A stretch of DNA of 64,000 nt from Segetibacter sp. 3557_3 (GCF_004354985.1 NZ_SMSK01000004.1:310001-374000); one strand, 5' to 3'; shown: positions 1 to 9,063, counted from the first letter of the stretch. A program made the numbers and translations. The notes: generated by a model from the sequence alone, not told the origin.

Positions 1-832
1 CTTTGGCGAACCATGCCAGCACCGGCATGTTGGCCAAAGCATGTTCCAAATCGTGTAATAAATGGTTGGTTAGCGGCATGCCATGAGCAATAATTTCGGC
101 CCCAACCCAAAGCATTGCTGCCGTACCAACATAACTCAGGAAACTAAGGAAGTGGGGCATGAACTTGACAATGCCCCGACCAAATTTGCGGGTTGTCGGG
201 TTGTACTTGTCCTGCGCAAAGTGTACCCCGATGTCGTCGGCCTTAACAATAAGTCCCACAAACCCATATACTGCTACGGTGATGAATACCGCAACAGCCA
301 GCATCACCACAATTTGGTTTACGATTGGATCGCCGGTTACCTGGCTGTAGGCAATCGCCATAATTTCAGCTGATAAAATCACATCTGTGCGGACAGCACT
401 GGTAACCCGCTCGTTTTCCAGTTCCTCGGGGGTAATAACCTTTAGGTTCTCGCTCTCAACATGCACGTCGTGGTGCTTGCTGAACATGGAATGCACTTTT
501 TCATAACCTTCATAACACAGGTATGAGCCGCCTAACATTAGAATAGGTGTGATGGCCCATGGGGCAAAGAAACCCAGCAGCAAAGCAGCCGGGCTTAGTA
601 TCAGGACCTTATTGATCAGCGACTTTTTCGCAATCCGGAAAATGATAGAAAGTTCCCGGGCCGGATTGAGGCCGACAACGTATTTGGGGGTAACCGCCGT
701 ATCGTCGATTACAATTCCTGAAACCTTTCCGGTTGTTTTCGCTACCTGGGCGGGCACATCATCTAAGCTGGCGGCACTTGCTTTTACCAACGCCGAAATA
801 TCGTCCAATAAAGCAAAAAATCCTGAAGGCAT
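1..832 (-). CDS. DUF808 family inner-membrane protein (5' part, cut by window edge)
   Basis: The reading frame starts at the ATG complementary to 830-832 (MPSGFFALLDDISALV) and stays open to base 1, giving about 277 residues with the C-terminus outside the window. The opening, a following lysine/threonine-rich segment, the hydrophobic stretch around LLLGFFAPWAITPILMLGG and the later hydrophobic helices (ILSAEIMAIAYSQV; IVVMLAVAVFITVAVYGFVG) match the DUF808 (YedI-like) family of multi-pass membrane proteins. The biochemical role of that family is not established. About 660 bases without a convincing gene lie between its start and the next gene, so it appears to be transcribed alone to the left. 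Family assignment is from recognition of the sequence pattern. Confidence 0.85.
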   Translation of the reverse strand, partial: MPSGFFALLDDISALVKASAASLDDVPAQVAKTTGKVSGIVIDDTAVTPKYVVGLNPARELSIIFRIAKKSLINKVLILSPAALLLGFFAPWAITPILMLGGSYLCYEGYEKVHSMFSKHHDVHVESENLKVITPEELENERVTSAVRTDVILSAEIMAIAYSQVTGDPIVNQIVVMLAVAVFITVAVYGFVGLIVKADDIGVHFAQDKYNPTTRKFGRGIVKFMPHFLSFLSYVGTAAMLWVGAEIIAHGMPLTNHLLHDLEHALANMPVLAWFAK

Positions 833-1532
833 AGTTTATAAGTTAGCTGGTTGATTGCTGGTGATAATTGTTTACGTATTCTTGTTATCGTTATCCATCC
901 ATGTTGCTCACGCACAAGCCTGTGCGAGTGCGGTACACGGATGAACGCTTTTTCGCGGCAAACTTAAACTTATATCTTAAAGAATATCGCTTTAGCCGGT
1001 ACTACTTACAGCCACTTTGCCCTGGCAAGTTTGTTTTACCCTATGGTCTCAACAAGGATCAATATCATTATTGCATTTGCGGAGAGGCATGTCGTAAGCG
1101 CTCAGGCTTGCTTTGCTGCGCACTCAGGGCTGCGGTAAGCCGGGCCATTATGGCCTGAACTAAAACCAGGTGCCGGAGGGTAATGTTGCACTTTTGCAGT
1201 GCAATCGGCCACATACATGCGGGCTCAACCGACTACGAGGGGAGGTGGGGTGCCGATAGCGTTTGTAGAACCTGAAAGCCCATGAGGTGGGGATGGCTCT
1301 CCGGAGGCTTTTCAAAATGCGTAGGATGGTAGGGTTGTTGAACCTGCCTGTGCATAGGCTTTACATTAAGTGTTTGCTCATAATTGGGGTACGATCCGCT
1401 GAATAGGATTACCGGTCGTACAAGAGAGTGACACAACGATGTTTAAATAAAAAACAACTGTTGGCTACCAAAAAAATCCTGGCATGAGCGTAATTTTTGT
1501 CGTGCAGTTATTGTTCGATCATTTACAAGTAT
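833..1532. other. Intergenic stretch without a supported gene
   Basis: About 700 bases lie between the divergent DUF808 and lyase genes. Open frames are present on both strands (868-1158 plus, 1233-1436 minus), but their translations are rich in Cys, Arg and His, lack any recognisable domain and have no good start context, so I do not call them. The promoters of both flanking genes must lie here; I could not place them. Confidence 0.5.
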
Positions 1533-2723
1533 ATGGCTATGGGGTATAAAGTGACATACGGGCTTTTGCTGGTTGCGTTATGTACGCTTGCGTGTTCATA
1601 CGCAAAAAAAGCCGGGCTAACGCCGTTACAAAGCGAAGTCGCTAATGTATTACGCAGGCAGGTGCTTAAACAAGCTGCCTGGGCCATGCAACAGGAGCCT
1701 GTAACGGTTACGGCGCAAACATCGACCCGAAGCGCTGGTGGTATACATGATTTTTTTAGTGAAGGCGATTATTGGTGGCCCAACCCGCTCAGTGCCGATA
1801 GCCCTTACATTCAAAAGGATGGGTTGACCAACCCGGACAACTTTGTGGCGCACCGGCTCGCAATGATACGCCTGAGCAGGATTGTGGGTGCACTGGCCTC
1901 TGCCTATAAGCTAACGGGTGATAAGCAATATGTACAGCAGGTGCTAAAACATTGTAATGCCTGGTTTGCAGACCGGGCAACGATGATGAACCCGCACTTG
2001 CTATACGCCCAGGCGATAAAGGGACGGTTTACGGGACGGGGTATTGGCATAATCGATACCATACAATTGATGGAGGTGGTGCAGGGATTGTTGGCACTCG
2101 AAAAATCAGGCGTCATCTCCGCCAGCGAACTTGCGCCAATAAAAAGCTGGTTTGAGCAGTACATTACCTGGCTTACTACGCATAGATATGGCAAAGACGA
2201 GATGAATGCTGAAAATAACCATGGTACCTGCTGGGCCATGCAGGTGGCTTCGTTTGCAAAGTTCACCGGCAATACGGCCGTAATGGACTTTTGCAGTAAC
2301 AGGTATAAAACCGTTTTATTGCCCAATCAAATGGAGGTGGACGGAAGTTTTCCAAGAGAACTAAGAAGAACCAAGCCTTATGGGTACTCCATCTTCAATC
2401 TCGACGCAATGACCATGCTTTGCCACATTTTATCAACCCCCGCCAACAACCTCTGGAACTATACCACGGCAGATGTGAAGTCGATTCGGAAAGGCATTGA
2501 GTACCTCTATCCTTATGTGCAGGATAAGGCCAAATGGCCCTTGCCAGCAGATGTTATGTACTGGCAGGAATGGCCGGTTGCTCAACCATTTCTCTTATTC
2601 GGAGCCATGGCTTACAACAATAAAAAATGGCTCAATACCTGGAAAAAACTGGAGCACGACCCATCGGTGGAAGAAGTAATCAGGAACCTGCCGGTACGCA
2701 ACCCGCTGATTTGGATAGAGTAG
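1533..2723 (+). CDS. Secreted alginate-lyase family protein
   Basis: Predicted exported polysaccharide lyase or lyase-like protein of the alginate lyase superfamily (PL5-like alpha/alpha toroid). From the ATG at 1533 it has 396 residues. A frame opens 12 codons earlier at 1497, but the hydrophobic signal segment (YGLLLVALCTLACSYA) fits a start at 1533 or 1539 better. Family marks are DYWWPNP near residue 79, repeated helix pairs, and the ENNHGT motif near residue 227-232, where PL5 enzymes keep the catalytic Asn-His pair. Such enzymes beta-eliminate uronic-acid polymers and leave unsaturated sugars at the non-reducing end. The next gene, a GH88 hydrolase, removes exactly that kind of sugar, which supports the reading. 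The true substrate (alginate, another polyuronate or a glycosaminoglycan) cannot be decided. Confidence 0.8.
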   Translation: MAMGYKVTYGLLLVALCTLACSYAKKAGLTPLQSEVANVLRRQVLKQAAWAMQQEPVTVTAQTSTRSAGGIHDFFSEGDYWWPNPLSADSPYIQKDGLTNPDNFVAHRLAMIRLSRIVGALASAYKLTGDKQYVQQVLKHCNAWFADRATMMNPHLLYAQAIKGRFTGRGIGIIDTIQLMEVVQGLLALEKSGVISASELAPIKSWFEQYITWLTTHRYGKDEMNAENNHGTCWAMQVASFAKFTGNTAVMDFCSNRYKTVLLPNQMEVDGSFPRELRRTKPYGYSIFNLDAMTMLCHILSTPANNLWNYTTADVKSIRKGIEYLYPYVQDKAKWPLPADVMYWQEWPVAQPFLLFGAMAYNNKKWLNTWKKLEHDPSVEEVIRNLPVRNPLIWIE

Positions 2724-2865
2724 GCCATGATTTAAAATTTTACAATTTGGTCGGCAGACCAGCAAACAGGATCGAATGTGCTAACCGGTAGCTTACTCAT
2801 CTTCGCTCATCTAAAGTGGTGATCATTTACCTTGCAACTTATCGCGCTAAATAATTAAACAGCTT

Positions 2866-4077
2866 ATGACCAGATTACTGATAATGGTATTAATGTTTGT
2901 ACCGGCTTTGGCCCTGCAAAGCCAACAGATAAACATGTCGAAGGTGTTTGCGGAAGCGGGGCAGCAAACTGAAGTTATGCTCCGCGAAATTCCATTGGCC
3001 AAACAAGGAAACGCAGAACTTGTTTCGCCAAGATCGCTGGACAGTGGCATGTTGAAGCTGGTTGCATCGCGCGATTGGACAAGTGGTTTTTTCCCGGGCC
3101 AGCTATGGTTTTTATACGAGTACACCCGCAACAATAAATGGAAGAAAGCAGCGGAACAATACACCGCTTATATTGAACGGGAAAAAACAAACGCAGGAAC
3201 ACACGATATGGGCTTTAAGGTTTATTGCAGTTTCGGAACCGGATATCGCCTCACCCGTGAACCGCGGTATAAACAGGTTATTATCGAAGCGGCAACCACA
3301 CTTGCAACCCGCTTTAATGCAACCGCTGGCGTAATTAAGTCATGGGACAACCGTACCCGCTGGAAGTACCCGGTCATCATTGATAATATGATGAACCTCG
3401 AATTGCTGTTTGCTGCAACAAAGCTTACTGGTAACAAAAAGTTTTATGACATCGCCGTTAGCCATGCCAATACTACCATGAAACATCATTTCAGGAAAGA
3501 TTTTAGTTCATACCACGTTGTTGATTATGATACGACCAATGGTGCCATTTTGCAAAAGACCACACACCAGGGATATAGCGACGAAAGCGCCTGGTCGCGG
3601 GGCCAAAGCTGGGGACTTTATGGGTACACGATGTGCTATCGCGAAACCGGGAACAAAAGCTTTTTGGTCCAGGCTGAAAAGATCGCGGCTTACATATTGA
3701 ACCATCCGAATCTTCCGGCCGACCTGGTGCCTTATTACGATTTTAATGCTCCCGGCATACCGAACGAACCGCGCGATGCTTCAGCGGCATCCGTGATGGC
3801 AAGCGCCTTATACGAGTTAAGCACCTTTAGCAACAACGCAACCATATACAGGGCTGCTGCAGATAGAATCATGGAAAACCTTACGAGGGATTACCGCTCA
3901 GGCATCGGAGAAAATAAGGGCTTTCTCTTATTGCACAGCACCGGTTCCGCACCCGCCAAAAGTGAAGTTGACGTGCCGTTGAGCTATGCCGATTATTACT
4001 ACCTGGAAGCTTTGTTGAGAAGCCGTAAGCTAAAGTCAAACAAAAGTAAAGCTGCAAAAGCAAAAGGTTCAAGGTAG
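2866..4077 (+). CDS. Glycoside hydrolase family 88, unsaturated glucuronyl hydrolase
   Basis: 403-residue exported enzyme with an N-terminal hydrophobic leader (MVLMFVPALALQSQ). GH88 enzymes hydrate and release the 4,5-unsaturated uronic acid left by polysaccharide lyases. The two catalytic aspartates of the family fit D114 in THDMGF and D173 in IIDNMMN. The substrate-pocket stretch DESAWSRGQSWGLYGY and the RDASAASVMASAL segment are also typical. Length is normal for a GH88 domain. It follows the lyase-family gene by 142 bases on the same strand and precedes a cupin gene, forming a short lyase-hydrolase-cupin cluster. The lysine-rich tail (KLKSNKSKAAKAKGSR) is an unremarkable basic extension. 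Confidence 0.9.
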   Translation: MTRLLIMVLMFVPALALQSQQINMSKVFAEAGQQTEVMLREIPLAKQGNAELVSPRSLDSGMLKLVASRDWTSGFFPGQLWFLYEYTRNNKWKKAAEQYTAYIEREKTNAGTHDMGFKVYCSFGTGYRLTREPRYKQVIIEAATTLATRFNATAGVIKSWDNRTRWKYPVIIDNMMNLELLFAATKLTGNKKFYDIAVSHANTTMKHHFRKDFSSYHVVDYDTTNGAILQKTTHQGYSDESAWSRGQSWGLYGYTMCYRETGNKSFLVQAEKIAAYILNHPNLPADLVPYYDFNAPGIPNEPRDASAASVMASALYELSTFSNNATIYRAAADRIMENLTRDYRSGIGENKGFLLLHSTGSAPAKSEVDVPLSYADYYYLEALLRSRKLKSNKSKAAKAKGSR

Positions 4078-4167
4078 GCTAGGTTGCAGCAGTTACCACC
4101 AGGGTAGTTGGGCCGCTTCGTTCTGGTGCGGATACCAACGATAACCTTAACCTATAAACTTAATTTT

Positions 4168-4563
4168 ATGGAAGACAAATCGAACAGTGCCACATCGCAA
4201 CGTCCGGAAGGAGATCGTCTGCTAAACGCATCCCTGGTAGAAATGGACCTGGATGCTTTCATCCGGCAAATTAAAGAGGAAACTACCTGGCAGGAAAGCG
4301 ACCGGAACTCCATTACCATTTTCAAGTCTGAAACCATGCGTATAGTTCTGCTTGGCCTGCACGCAAACGCAGAACTCAAACCGCATCATGCCAATGGTGT
4401 TATCAGCGTTCAGGTACTCGAAGGTGAAATCAAATTCAGCACGCCCGACAAAACGGTAAACCTGGCAACGGGACAAATGATCGCATTGGCCGAAGGGGTA
4501 ACCCACAGTGTTACAGCGCAAACCGCTTCCTTTTTCCTGCTTACGCTTGCGATGAGCAAATAA
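4168..4563 (+). CDS. Small cupin-domain protein
   Basis: 131-residue single-domain cupin starting MEDKSNSATSQ. The frame is open 20 codons further upstream, but the ATG at 4168 gives a normal length and removes an unlikely leader. The cupin core runs from about residue 55: LHANAELKPHHANGVISVQVLEGEIKF, then TGQMIALAEGVTHSVTA. The first motif has HH rather than the full HxH...E metal set, so metal binding is uncertain. No signal peptide is visible, so it is probably cytoplasmic. It may bind a sugar or act in stress protection. It sits 90 bases after the GH88 gene and may be co-transcribed with it. Confidence 0.7.
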   Translation: MEDKSNSATSQRPEGDRLLNASLVEMDLDAFIRQIKEETTWQESDRNSITIFKSETMRIVLLGLHANAELKPHHANGVISVQVLEGEIKFSTPDKTVNLATGQMIALAEGVTHSVTAQTASFFLLTLAMSK

Positions 4564-4653
4564 AAGCCAGCCAATTATCGGTCTAACAGGGTTTAACAAG
4601 TTGAAATGCTGCGTGCGCAAGGGCAGGAAATGTCTAAAAACGGGCAACAAAAA

Positions 4654-4679
4654 ACCGCCTAATGAGTCGGTTAGGCGGT
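4654..4679. terminator. Perfect 9-bp hairpin downstream of the cupin gene
   Basis: Arms ACCGCCTAA (4654-4662) and TTAGGCGGT (4671-4679) pair perfectly around an 8-base loop. The left flank is A-rich (CAACAAAAA), so a U-run follows the stem on minus-strand RNA, whereas the plus-strand flank is CTCAAAAAA with no U-run. It could therefore end leftward transcription, or act as a 3' stabilising stem for the rightward cluster ending at 4563. Confidence 0.55.
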
Positions 4680-5185
4680 CTCAAAAAAGCACAATGAGAA
4701 AAGAGTCATAAAGATACACGCCCGCTGATTTTTGTGATATTAGAATCCGGTTATAGGTTTTGTTGCTTGCGAAGCAAATTCTCCAGGTGCACCGGCATCA
4801 CTGAAATCGAACCATGAAGCGCTGATTTCAACCGCTGCGAAAATTGAATAGTAGTACCTCCATTACAGCTGAGTGATATTAGGGCGCAGCCCGCAGAATT
4901 GCCATGGCGGGCCGGGCTTTCTGTAGTAGCTGGTGCCACCCGCATTAGCCACCCTGCCCCAGGCTACTACTGCCAATCCCTTGCGCAAACGTGCCTGCTC
5001 AGCAATTGTACGAACGCAATTAAAAACTTCCCGCAAAGTGCCGGATCATCATTCGGACCGCGCTAACCAGGATCAATACACTTTAAAGATGTTGGTTCGC
5101 CGTTTCGGTGATATACCTGAACAGGCTAGTTAGCAGATCGGGGACTTGTGCCGGAACAAACGCTGAATAATGGTACGATCAACAC
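4680..5185. other. Intergenic stretch without a supported gene
   Basis: About 500 bases between the hairpin after the cupin gene and the 3' end of the response regulator. Short open frames (4751-4945 minus, 4933-5133 plus) show no domain, signal peptide or credible start. I see no RNA gene. Confidence 0.45.
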
Positions 5186-5611
5186 CTAAGTATTGTTGAT
5201 GTGTTTGCAAAGCTCCCAGTAAGTGAATACGGTTCGCAGCATAGCCGTTAACTCATCAATGCCATAGGGCTTTTGAAAGTAGCCCTGAACACTTAAGGCA
5301 TGTGCATGACGCACAGAAATGGCACTTGTACTGGTGGATACAAAAACAAATGGAATTCCTTTCGATACCAGGTAGGGATCCTCCTGGATTTTCTTTTTCA
5401 GGTCAAGGCCGCTCATCTGCGGCATATTTACATCAGACAGGATGATAAAGGGCTGCTCTTCGGTTGTCAAGAGGTAGTCAAGTACGTCTTGCCCCCCATC
5501 AAACATCCGGAACTCGTTGTCTATCCCAAGACCCCGGATAGCTTCCATGTAAATTTCCTGGTCATCCTTATCGTCGTCAACAATTACAATTGGTCCTTTA
5601 GTCATCTTCAA
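5186..5611 (-). CDS. Single-domain response regulator (CheY/Rcp1-like)
   Basis: 141-residue stand-alone receiver domain with no output domain. The acidic pocket is IVDDDKDD (residues 11-17), the phospho-accepting aspartate is D60 in ILSDVNMPQMSG, the conserved Ser/Thr lies in FVFVSTSTS (about 89-97), and the lysine is K114 in YFQKPYG. The beta2-region loop is of the Rcp1 type often paired with phytochrome-like or hybrid kinases in Bacteroidota. No kinase gene is adjacent, so its partner lies elsewhere. A second possible ATG is two codons downstream (5605). It is probably cytoplasmic and acts by protein-protein interaction. Confidence 0.92.
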   Translation of the reverse strand: MKMTKGPIVIVDDDKDDQEIYMEAIRGLGIDNEFRMFDGGQDVLDYLLTTEEQPFIILSDVNMPQMSGLDLKKKIQEDPYLVSKGIPFVFVSTSTSAISVRHAHALSVQGYFQKPYGIDELTAMLRTVFTYWELCKHINNT

Positions 5612-6152
5612 GATTTAGTAAAAGGGATGTGCAGTATAAAAATGAACAACAAATTAATGTACTCAGGCCACGAAGTATCTTTCACGCCTGATTTTTTTTA
5701 TTCTCCGCTGTGTTTTTTCCAACCTATCCTGCTCTGACAAAGGTTGCTGGAGTACTAAAACAGCATGTGCGTTTTCCCGGGTACTTATTGTGTTGCGTAA
5801 AGCCGGGATGCCAGGAGTTCCCGTTTAGGGGCTATGGGTAAATGTCAATCTTTACCCTAATGATTTATAAATTTTTGCGCGCCGCCATACGCAAACTCCC
5901 CGGTAAAAATGGATTGATATAACGGTCGCCTTGATTGCAAGTTGCCACGCAGTATATTGATATATAGTTCCGGCCCGCTTCTAAAATTTACTGCAATGTT
6001 GCTTATTCTGAAGGCCTATTAACCCTAAACGGGATGCCTGACCTGGTGCATAAAAAACTTACCCAAATCTTTTTTTCGAGTAAAATATTAGCTATTTTTA
6101 TTATGCGGCTTGTTTGATCTGTGGCAATTCCTGGCTTTTAATACCTGGCGCT
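5612..6152. other. Intergenic stretch upstream of the response regulator
   Basis: About 540 bases between the start of the leftward response regulator and the start of a small rightward gene. It is locally AT-rich with T-runs (5692-5712, 6067-6077). I see no convincing coding frame or RNA gene. The promoters of both neighbours must lie here. Confidence 0.45.
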
Positions 6153-6374
6153 ATGCTTACACTTAAAGAGATTGATAACGCTCTTTACATTCTCGAACTT
6201 AGAACCACTTTGCTGGAGCGGGCATTAGAGGCAGGAAGCGATTCGAAAACACAGGACGAGCAAATTGCGGCAACCCGGCTGGCTTATCACCGGTTAAAAT
6301 TAGCAGAACAACGATTTAAAACCTTAATGCGGCGGTACCTGTGCCAGGATATTGGTGTTGGAACGCAAAGATAA
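6153..6374 (+). CDS. Small helical hypothetical protein (73 aa)
   Basis: Starts MLTLKEIDNALYILELR at the ATG at 6153. An in-frame start 13 codons upstream adds an unlikely Cys/Trp-rich leader. The protein is almost entirely charged and amphipathic (LRTTLLERALEAG, RLAYHRLKLAEQRFKTLMRRY), consistent with a short coiled coil or helical hairpin. No family is recognised. A strong 16-bp terminator stem follows 53 bases after the stop, which supports a real independent transcription unit here. A non-coding RNA cannot be excluded. Confidence 0.55.
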   Translation: MLTLKEIDNALYILELRTTLLERALEAGSDSKTQDEQIAATRLAYHRLKLAEQRFKTLMRRYLCQDIGVGTQR

Positions 6375-6426
6375 TTCGCGGGATGGATGCAGGTGTAGTA
6401 ACGCCTGACCGGTTCAGCCCGTTTAG

Positions 6427-6463
6427 AACAACAAGGCAGTACCAAAAGTACTGCCTTGTTGTT
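6427..6463 (+). terminator. Strong intrinsic terminator, 16-bp stem
   Basis: The left arm AACAACAAGGCAGTAC (6427-6442) and right arm GTACTGCCTTGTTGTT (6448-6463) are perfectly complementary around the loop CAAAA. The right arm ends in a T-rich tail (GTTGTTTTG). It ends the small-gene transcript that stops at 6374 and could also work on the other strand. Confidence 0.85.
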
Positions 6464-6771
6464 TTGATGAACTGTCCGGGTTAGTGCCTGATTGATTTGC
6501 CCCGGAATTATTGACATTCTATTTAGCTTAGAACAGTCGCCACGAATTGATGTAGTCGTCGATACATAATCACCATAAACTTGTATGTGACTAATTAATG
6601 GTGTAACATGAACCAATGGATCAGCGTTTCAAAATTGATGAATGAACCGATGAAAGACCTCTTCAGTGTTGTAGGTTGCAAAGAAAAATCCGGAAGGATG
6701 AATAGGTGTTGTTACGCTTCCTGGCGTGTTGATACGGGGCCTTTGTTTTGTGTTAGTGGTAGGATGCCCCG

Positions 6772-7380
6772 TTATTGCATCTGGCTAACCAGTTCTTTAA
6801 GATAAGCGATGTGTTTTCCAAACTTACGATGACTTACGGCACGGCTTACAAGATACTGGAACAACAGGAGTGCTGCATATGCACCAAACCTGGTATATGC
6901 TGGCAGTGCGTGCCAGGTATTCAACATGCGGAAGTGCTGAAAGTAGGGCAGTATTTCGGTGAGTACGATAAAGAGTAATAGTGCAACACGTATGCCTATC
7001 AAGTTTTGTTTGAGCCTTGTTTCGAGTAAGAAAATCTGCTGCTCAAGATTGGTTTTAACCCTGCCATCCATAACTTCCATTTTCTTTACCAGGTTGTAGT
7101 TCATTTTTGCAAAAAAGATCACGCCAATACAAAACAGGATATAAAACCAGAATAGCGCACTGGTTAGTGTTTTATCGATGTGATGAATGTTGGTTGCCAG
7201 AATGCCAATGGGTACTGCAATCATGGCAATCATTTGCTTTCTGAATGATCGCTTTAATTTTGCGATCGGTCCTGTGCTTTGGTGTTGTATAATTTCCATA
7301 ATATTTCGGTTGGAGGGTTGCTTTGTTGTGTCGGCTTGTTGCCATTGCTGTTTTAATGCGTCAAGATCCATATCAATCAT
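6772..7380 (-). CDS. Four-TM membrane protein coupled to an ECF sigma factor
   Basis: 202-residue protein with a soluble N-terminal segment (MDLDALKQQWQQADTTKQ) and hydrophobic helices near residues 50-64, 75-92, 129-146 and 164-180. Its start overlaps the 3' end of the sigma gene by 8 bases (ATG at 7380, sigma stop at 7373-7375), so translation is coupled. Position and the cytosolic N-terminus suggest an anti-sigma or sensor role, but I see no ZAS zinc motif or FecR-type domain. It could equally be an unrelated membrane protein of the sigma operon. Function unknown. Confidence 0.8.
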   Translation of the reverse strand: MIDMDLDALKQQWQQADTTKQPSNRNIMEIIQHQSTGPIAKLKRSFRKQMIAMIAVPIGILATNIHHIDKTLTSALFWFYILFCIGVIFFAKMNYNLVKKMEVMDGRVKTNLEQQIFLLETRLKQNLIGIRVALLLFIVLTEILPYFQHFRMLNTWHALPAYTRFGAYAALLLFQYLVSRAVSHRKFGKHIAYLKELVSQMQ

Positions 7381-7870
7381 TTTTTGTAAGCTGACGTAAT
7401 TTGTCTTTTATCCGGTTCATCTTTACCCGCAGATTCCCCTGTGTGATACCGAGAATTTCTTCCATTTCTTCATAACTTTTATCTTCCATATAAAGCATCA
7501 CAACAGCTTTTTCTACCTGGTTCAGTTGTTCTATTGCTTTGTACAACAGGCTTAGCTGCTCTTCGTTGTCGGGCGTATGCTCATCTTCAGTTTGGTGGGG
7601 CAGGGCAGAAGGCTCATAACTTTGTATAAAGTCCTTTTGTTTTCGCAAACCGGTAATCGCAGTATTTATAGCCACACGGTATAACCATGTGCTAACTTTC
7701 GACTGTCCCTTAAAGGCCGGAAAAGCTTTCCAAAGCTGGATAACAATTTCCTGGAAAAGATCTTGTCTTTCAGTATCGGTGCGGGCGTATATCCGGCAGA
7801 CTTTATAGATCAGCAGTTCATTTTCCATGATGTGCTTTTCAAACTGCTTCTCTACCTCATGTTTGTGCAA
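7373..7870 (-). CDS. ECF RNA polymerase sigma factor
   Basis: 165-residue sigma-70 family factor of the extracytoplasmic-function class, carrying only regions 2 and 4. Region 2 includes TERQDLFQEIVIQLWKAF and STWLYRVAINTAI (about residues 33-72). Region 4 includes LNQVEKAVVMLYMEDKSYEEM and LGITQGNLRVKMNRIKDKLRQ (about 115-160). The start MHKHEVEKQFEKHIMENE matches many Bacteroidota ECF factors. It is the first gene of a two-gene leftward operon with the overlapping membrane protein. The recognised promoter is not identifiable from one locus. Confidence 0.93.
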   Translation of the reverse strand: MHKHEVEKQFEKHIMENELLIYKVCRIYARTDTERQDLFQEIVIQLWKAFPAFKGQSKVSTWLYRVAINTAITGLRKQKDFIQSYEPSALPHQTEDEHTPDNEEQLSLLYKAIEQLNQVEKAVVMLYMEDKSYEEMEEILGITQGNLRVKMNRIKDKLRQLTKND

Positions 7871-8043
7871 TGTCTTTCTTTTGTATAAGTAGTCGTAAAA
7901 TGGTTTGTTTTGTTACAAAAAGTTAGCTGATTATTTTACGCCTGTTAAAAGCCCGATACGATTTACCAGCCGGGCACCGTTCCAAACAGGCCTTTGCTAA
8001 ACCGCCAGGTTATTCAAGGGCCTTTATGTTGTAATTTACGCTT

Positions 8044-8496
8044 ATGATCATTCGATTGTCGCTGCTGCTGTCTGGTTTATGGATGAGTACACTCGTGGGT
8101 GCACAAAGCGCACAGCCCAATCAACGGCACAAGGATCAAATTTCGGCATTGATTGACAGTTATTCACTGGCGAGGGAACAAAGGGACACCGCTTTACTCA
8201 GGCGTATTATGACCAAAGATGTTGATCAATTGGTTTCAACAGGTGAATGGCGATACGGTATAGATGCCGCAGTGTCGGAGATGATAAAAAGTTCCGCAAA
8301 TCGCCCCGGCACAAGAACCCTGATAATTGAAAAAATGCGAACGATGGGAGTCGACTGTGTCACCGTTGATTGCCGGTATGAGATCAGGGATACAGGTGGA
8401 ACCATTCGTAAGATGTGGAGCACCTTCATGATAGGAAAGGAGAAAAAAAACTGGAAGATTGCTGCCATCAGAAACATGTTACCTGCTGCGAATTGA
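8044..8496 (+). CDS. Exported DUF4440/SnoaL-like (NTF2-fold) protein
   Basis: 150 residues with a signal peptide (LSLLLSGLWMSTLVGAQ). The mature part starts with a long helix (QISALIDSYSLAREQRDTALLRRIMTKD) followed by beta-strands ending in WSTFMIGKEKKNWKIAAIRNMLP. This is the pattern of DUF4440 proteins, which adopt an NTF2-like cone. The family mixes scaffolds, ligand binders and enzymes, so no reaction can be assigned. The gene appears monocistronic. A TAATTTAC box lies just upstream of the ATG. Confidence 0.75.
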   Translation: MIIRLSLLLSGLWMSTLVGAQSAQPNQRHKDQISALIDSYSLAREQRDTALLRRIMTKDVDQLVSTGEWRYGIDAAVSEMIKSSANRPGTRTLIIEKMRTMGVDCVTVDCRYEIRDTGGTIRKMWSTFMIGKEKKNWKIAAIRNMLPAAN

Positions 8497-8611
8497 TGTA
8501 AACGATTTGCCTAACCGGCTAGTCTACCCACGAAAGGAAGTTAAGACCCATGCTGATTTCAAGCGTAAACACTAACATTTCTTTTCTCCTCAGCATTCCG
8601 ATCTTTGTAGC

Positions 8612-8872
8612 ATGAATGAGCATTTCAGGGATATTATCCGCATCATTAGTAAGGGTGATACCACCGTGGTGGAAAATTTTTTTCGCAAGCCGGGTGGCCG
8701 CAAATACCTTGAGAATATTACACTCATCTTAATCAATACCTTACCCAACTCTGTTGACGAAAAAGAAGAACTATATGCGGGCTTCGTAGAAGTACTCAAT
8801 GGTATGGAACAGCGCATCCGCAGGCAGAAAGAAGGGCAGGAGACCCTGGAACGTGTCTTTAGCGGCAGCTGA
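8612..8872 (+). CDS. Small hypothetical protein (86 aa)
   Basis: Frame starting MNEHFRDIIRIISKGDTTVVENFFRKPGG. The composition is balanced and protein-like, with amphipathic segments and a charged C-terminal helix (GMEQRIRRQKEGQETLERVF). It has no signal peptide or transmembrane segment. No family is recognised. It stands alone, 115 bases after the DUF4440-like gene. A GATCTTTG sequence resembling the Bacteroidota -7 box lies immediately upstream. Confidence 0.6.
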   Translation: MNEHFRDIIRIISKGDTTVVENFFRKPGGRKYLENITLILINTLPNSVDEKEELYAGFVEVLNGMEQRIRRQKEGQETLERVFSGS

Positions 8873-9063
8873 CCTCTCCAAAATGGTATCCAATTTGTAA
8901 AAGACTTCTCCTGTTGTTTCGTTCCCTGTTAAACCCTTATGCAGCCTGTTCTATTTACACAGCAAATGTATAAATCGGTAGGCTTGGTTTGGGGCAGAAA
9001 GGGTTTGCAATATCACCTGCCGCTCACAGGTTATACGCAACGATTAGCGGTCCTCCATTACGG

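Noticed and set aside
868-1436. Two short frames in the gap before the lyase-family gene
   Set aside because: No family, no signal peptide, unusual composition and no supporting start site.
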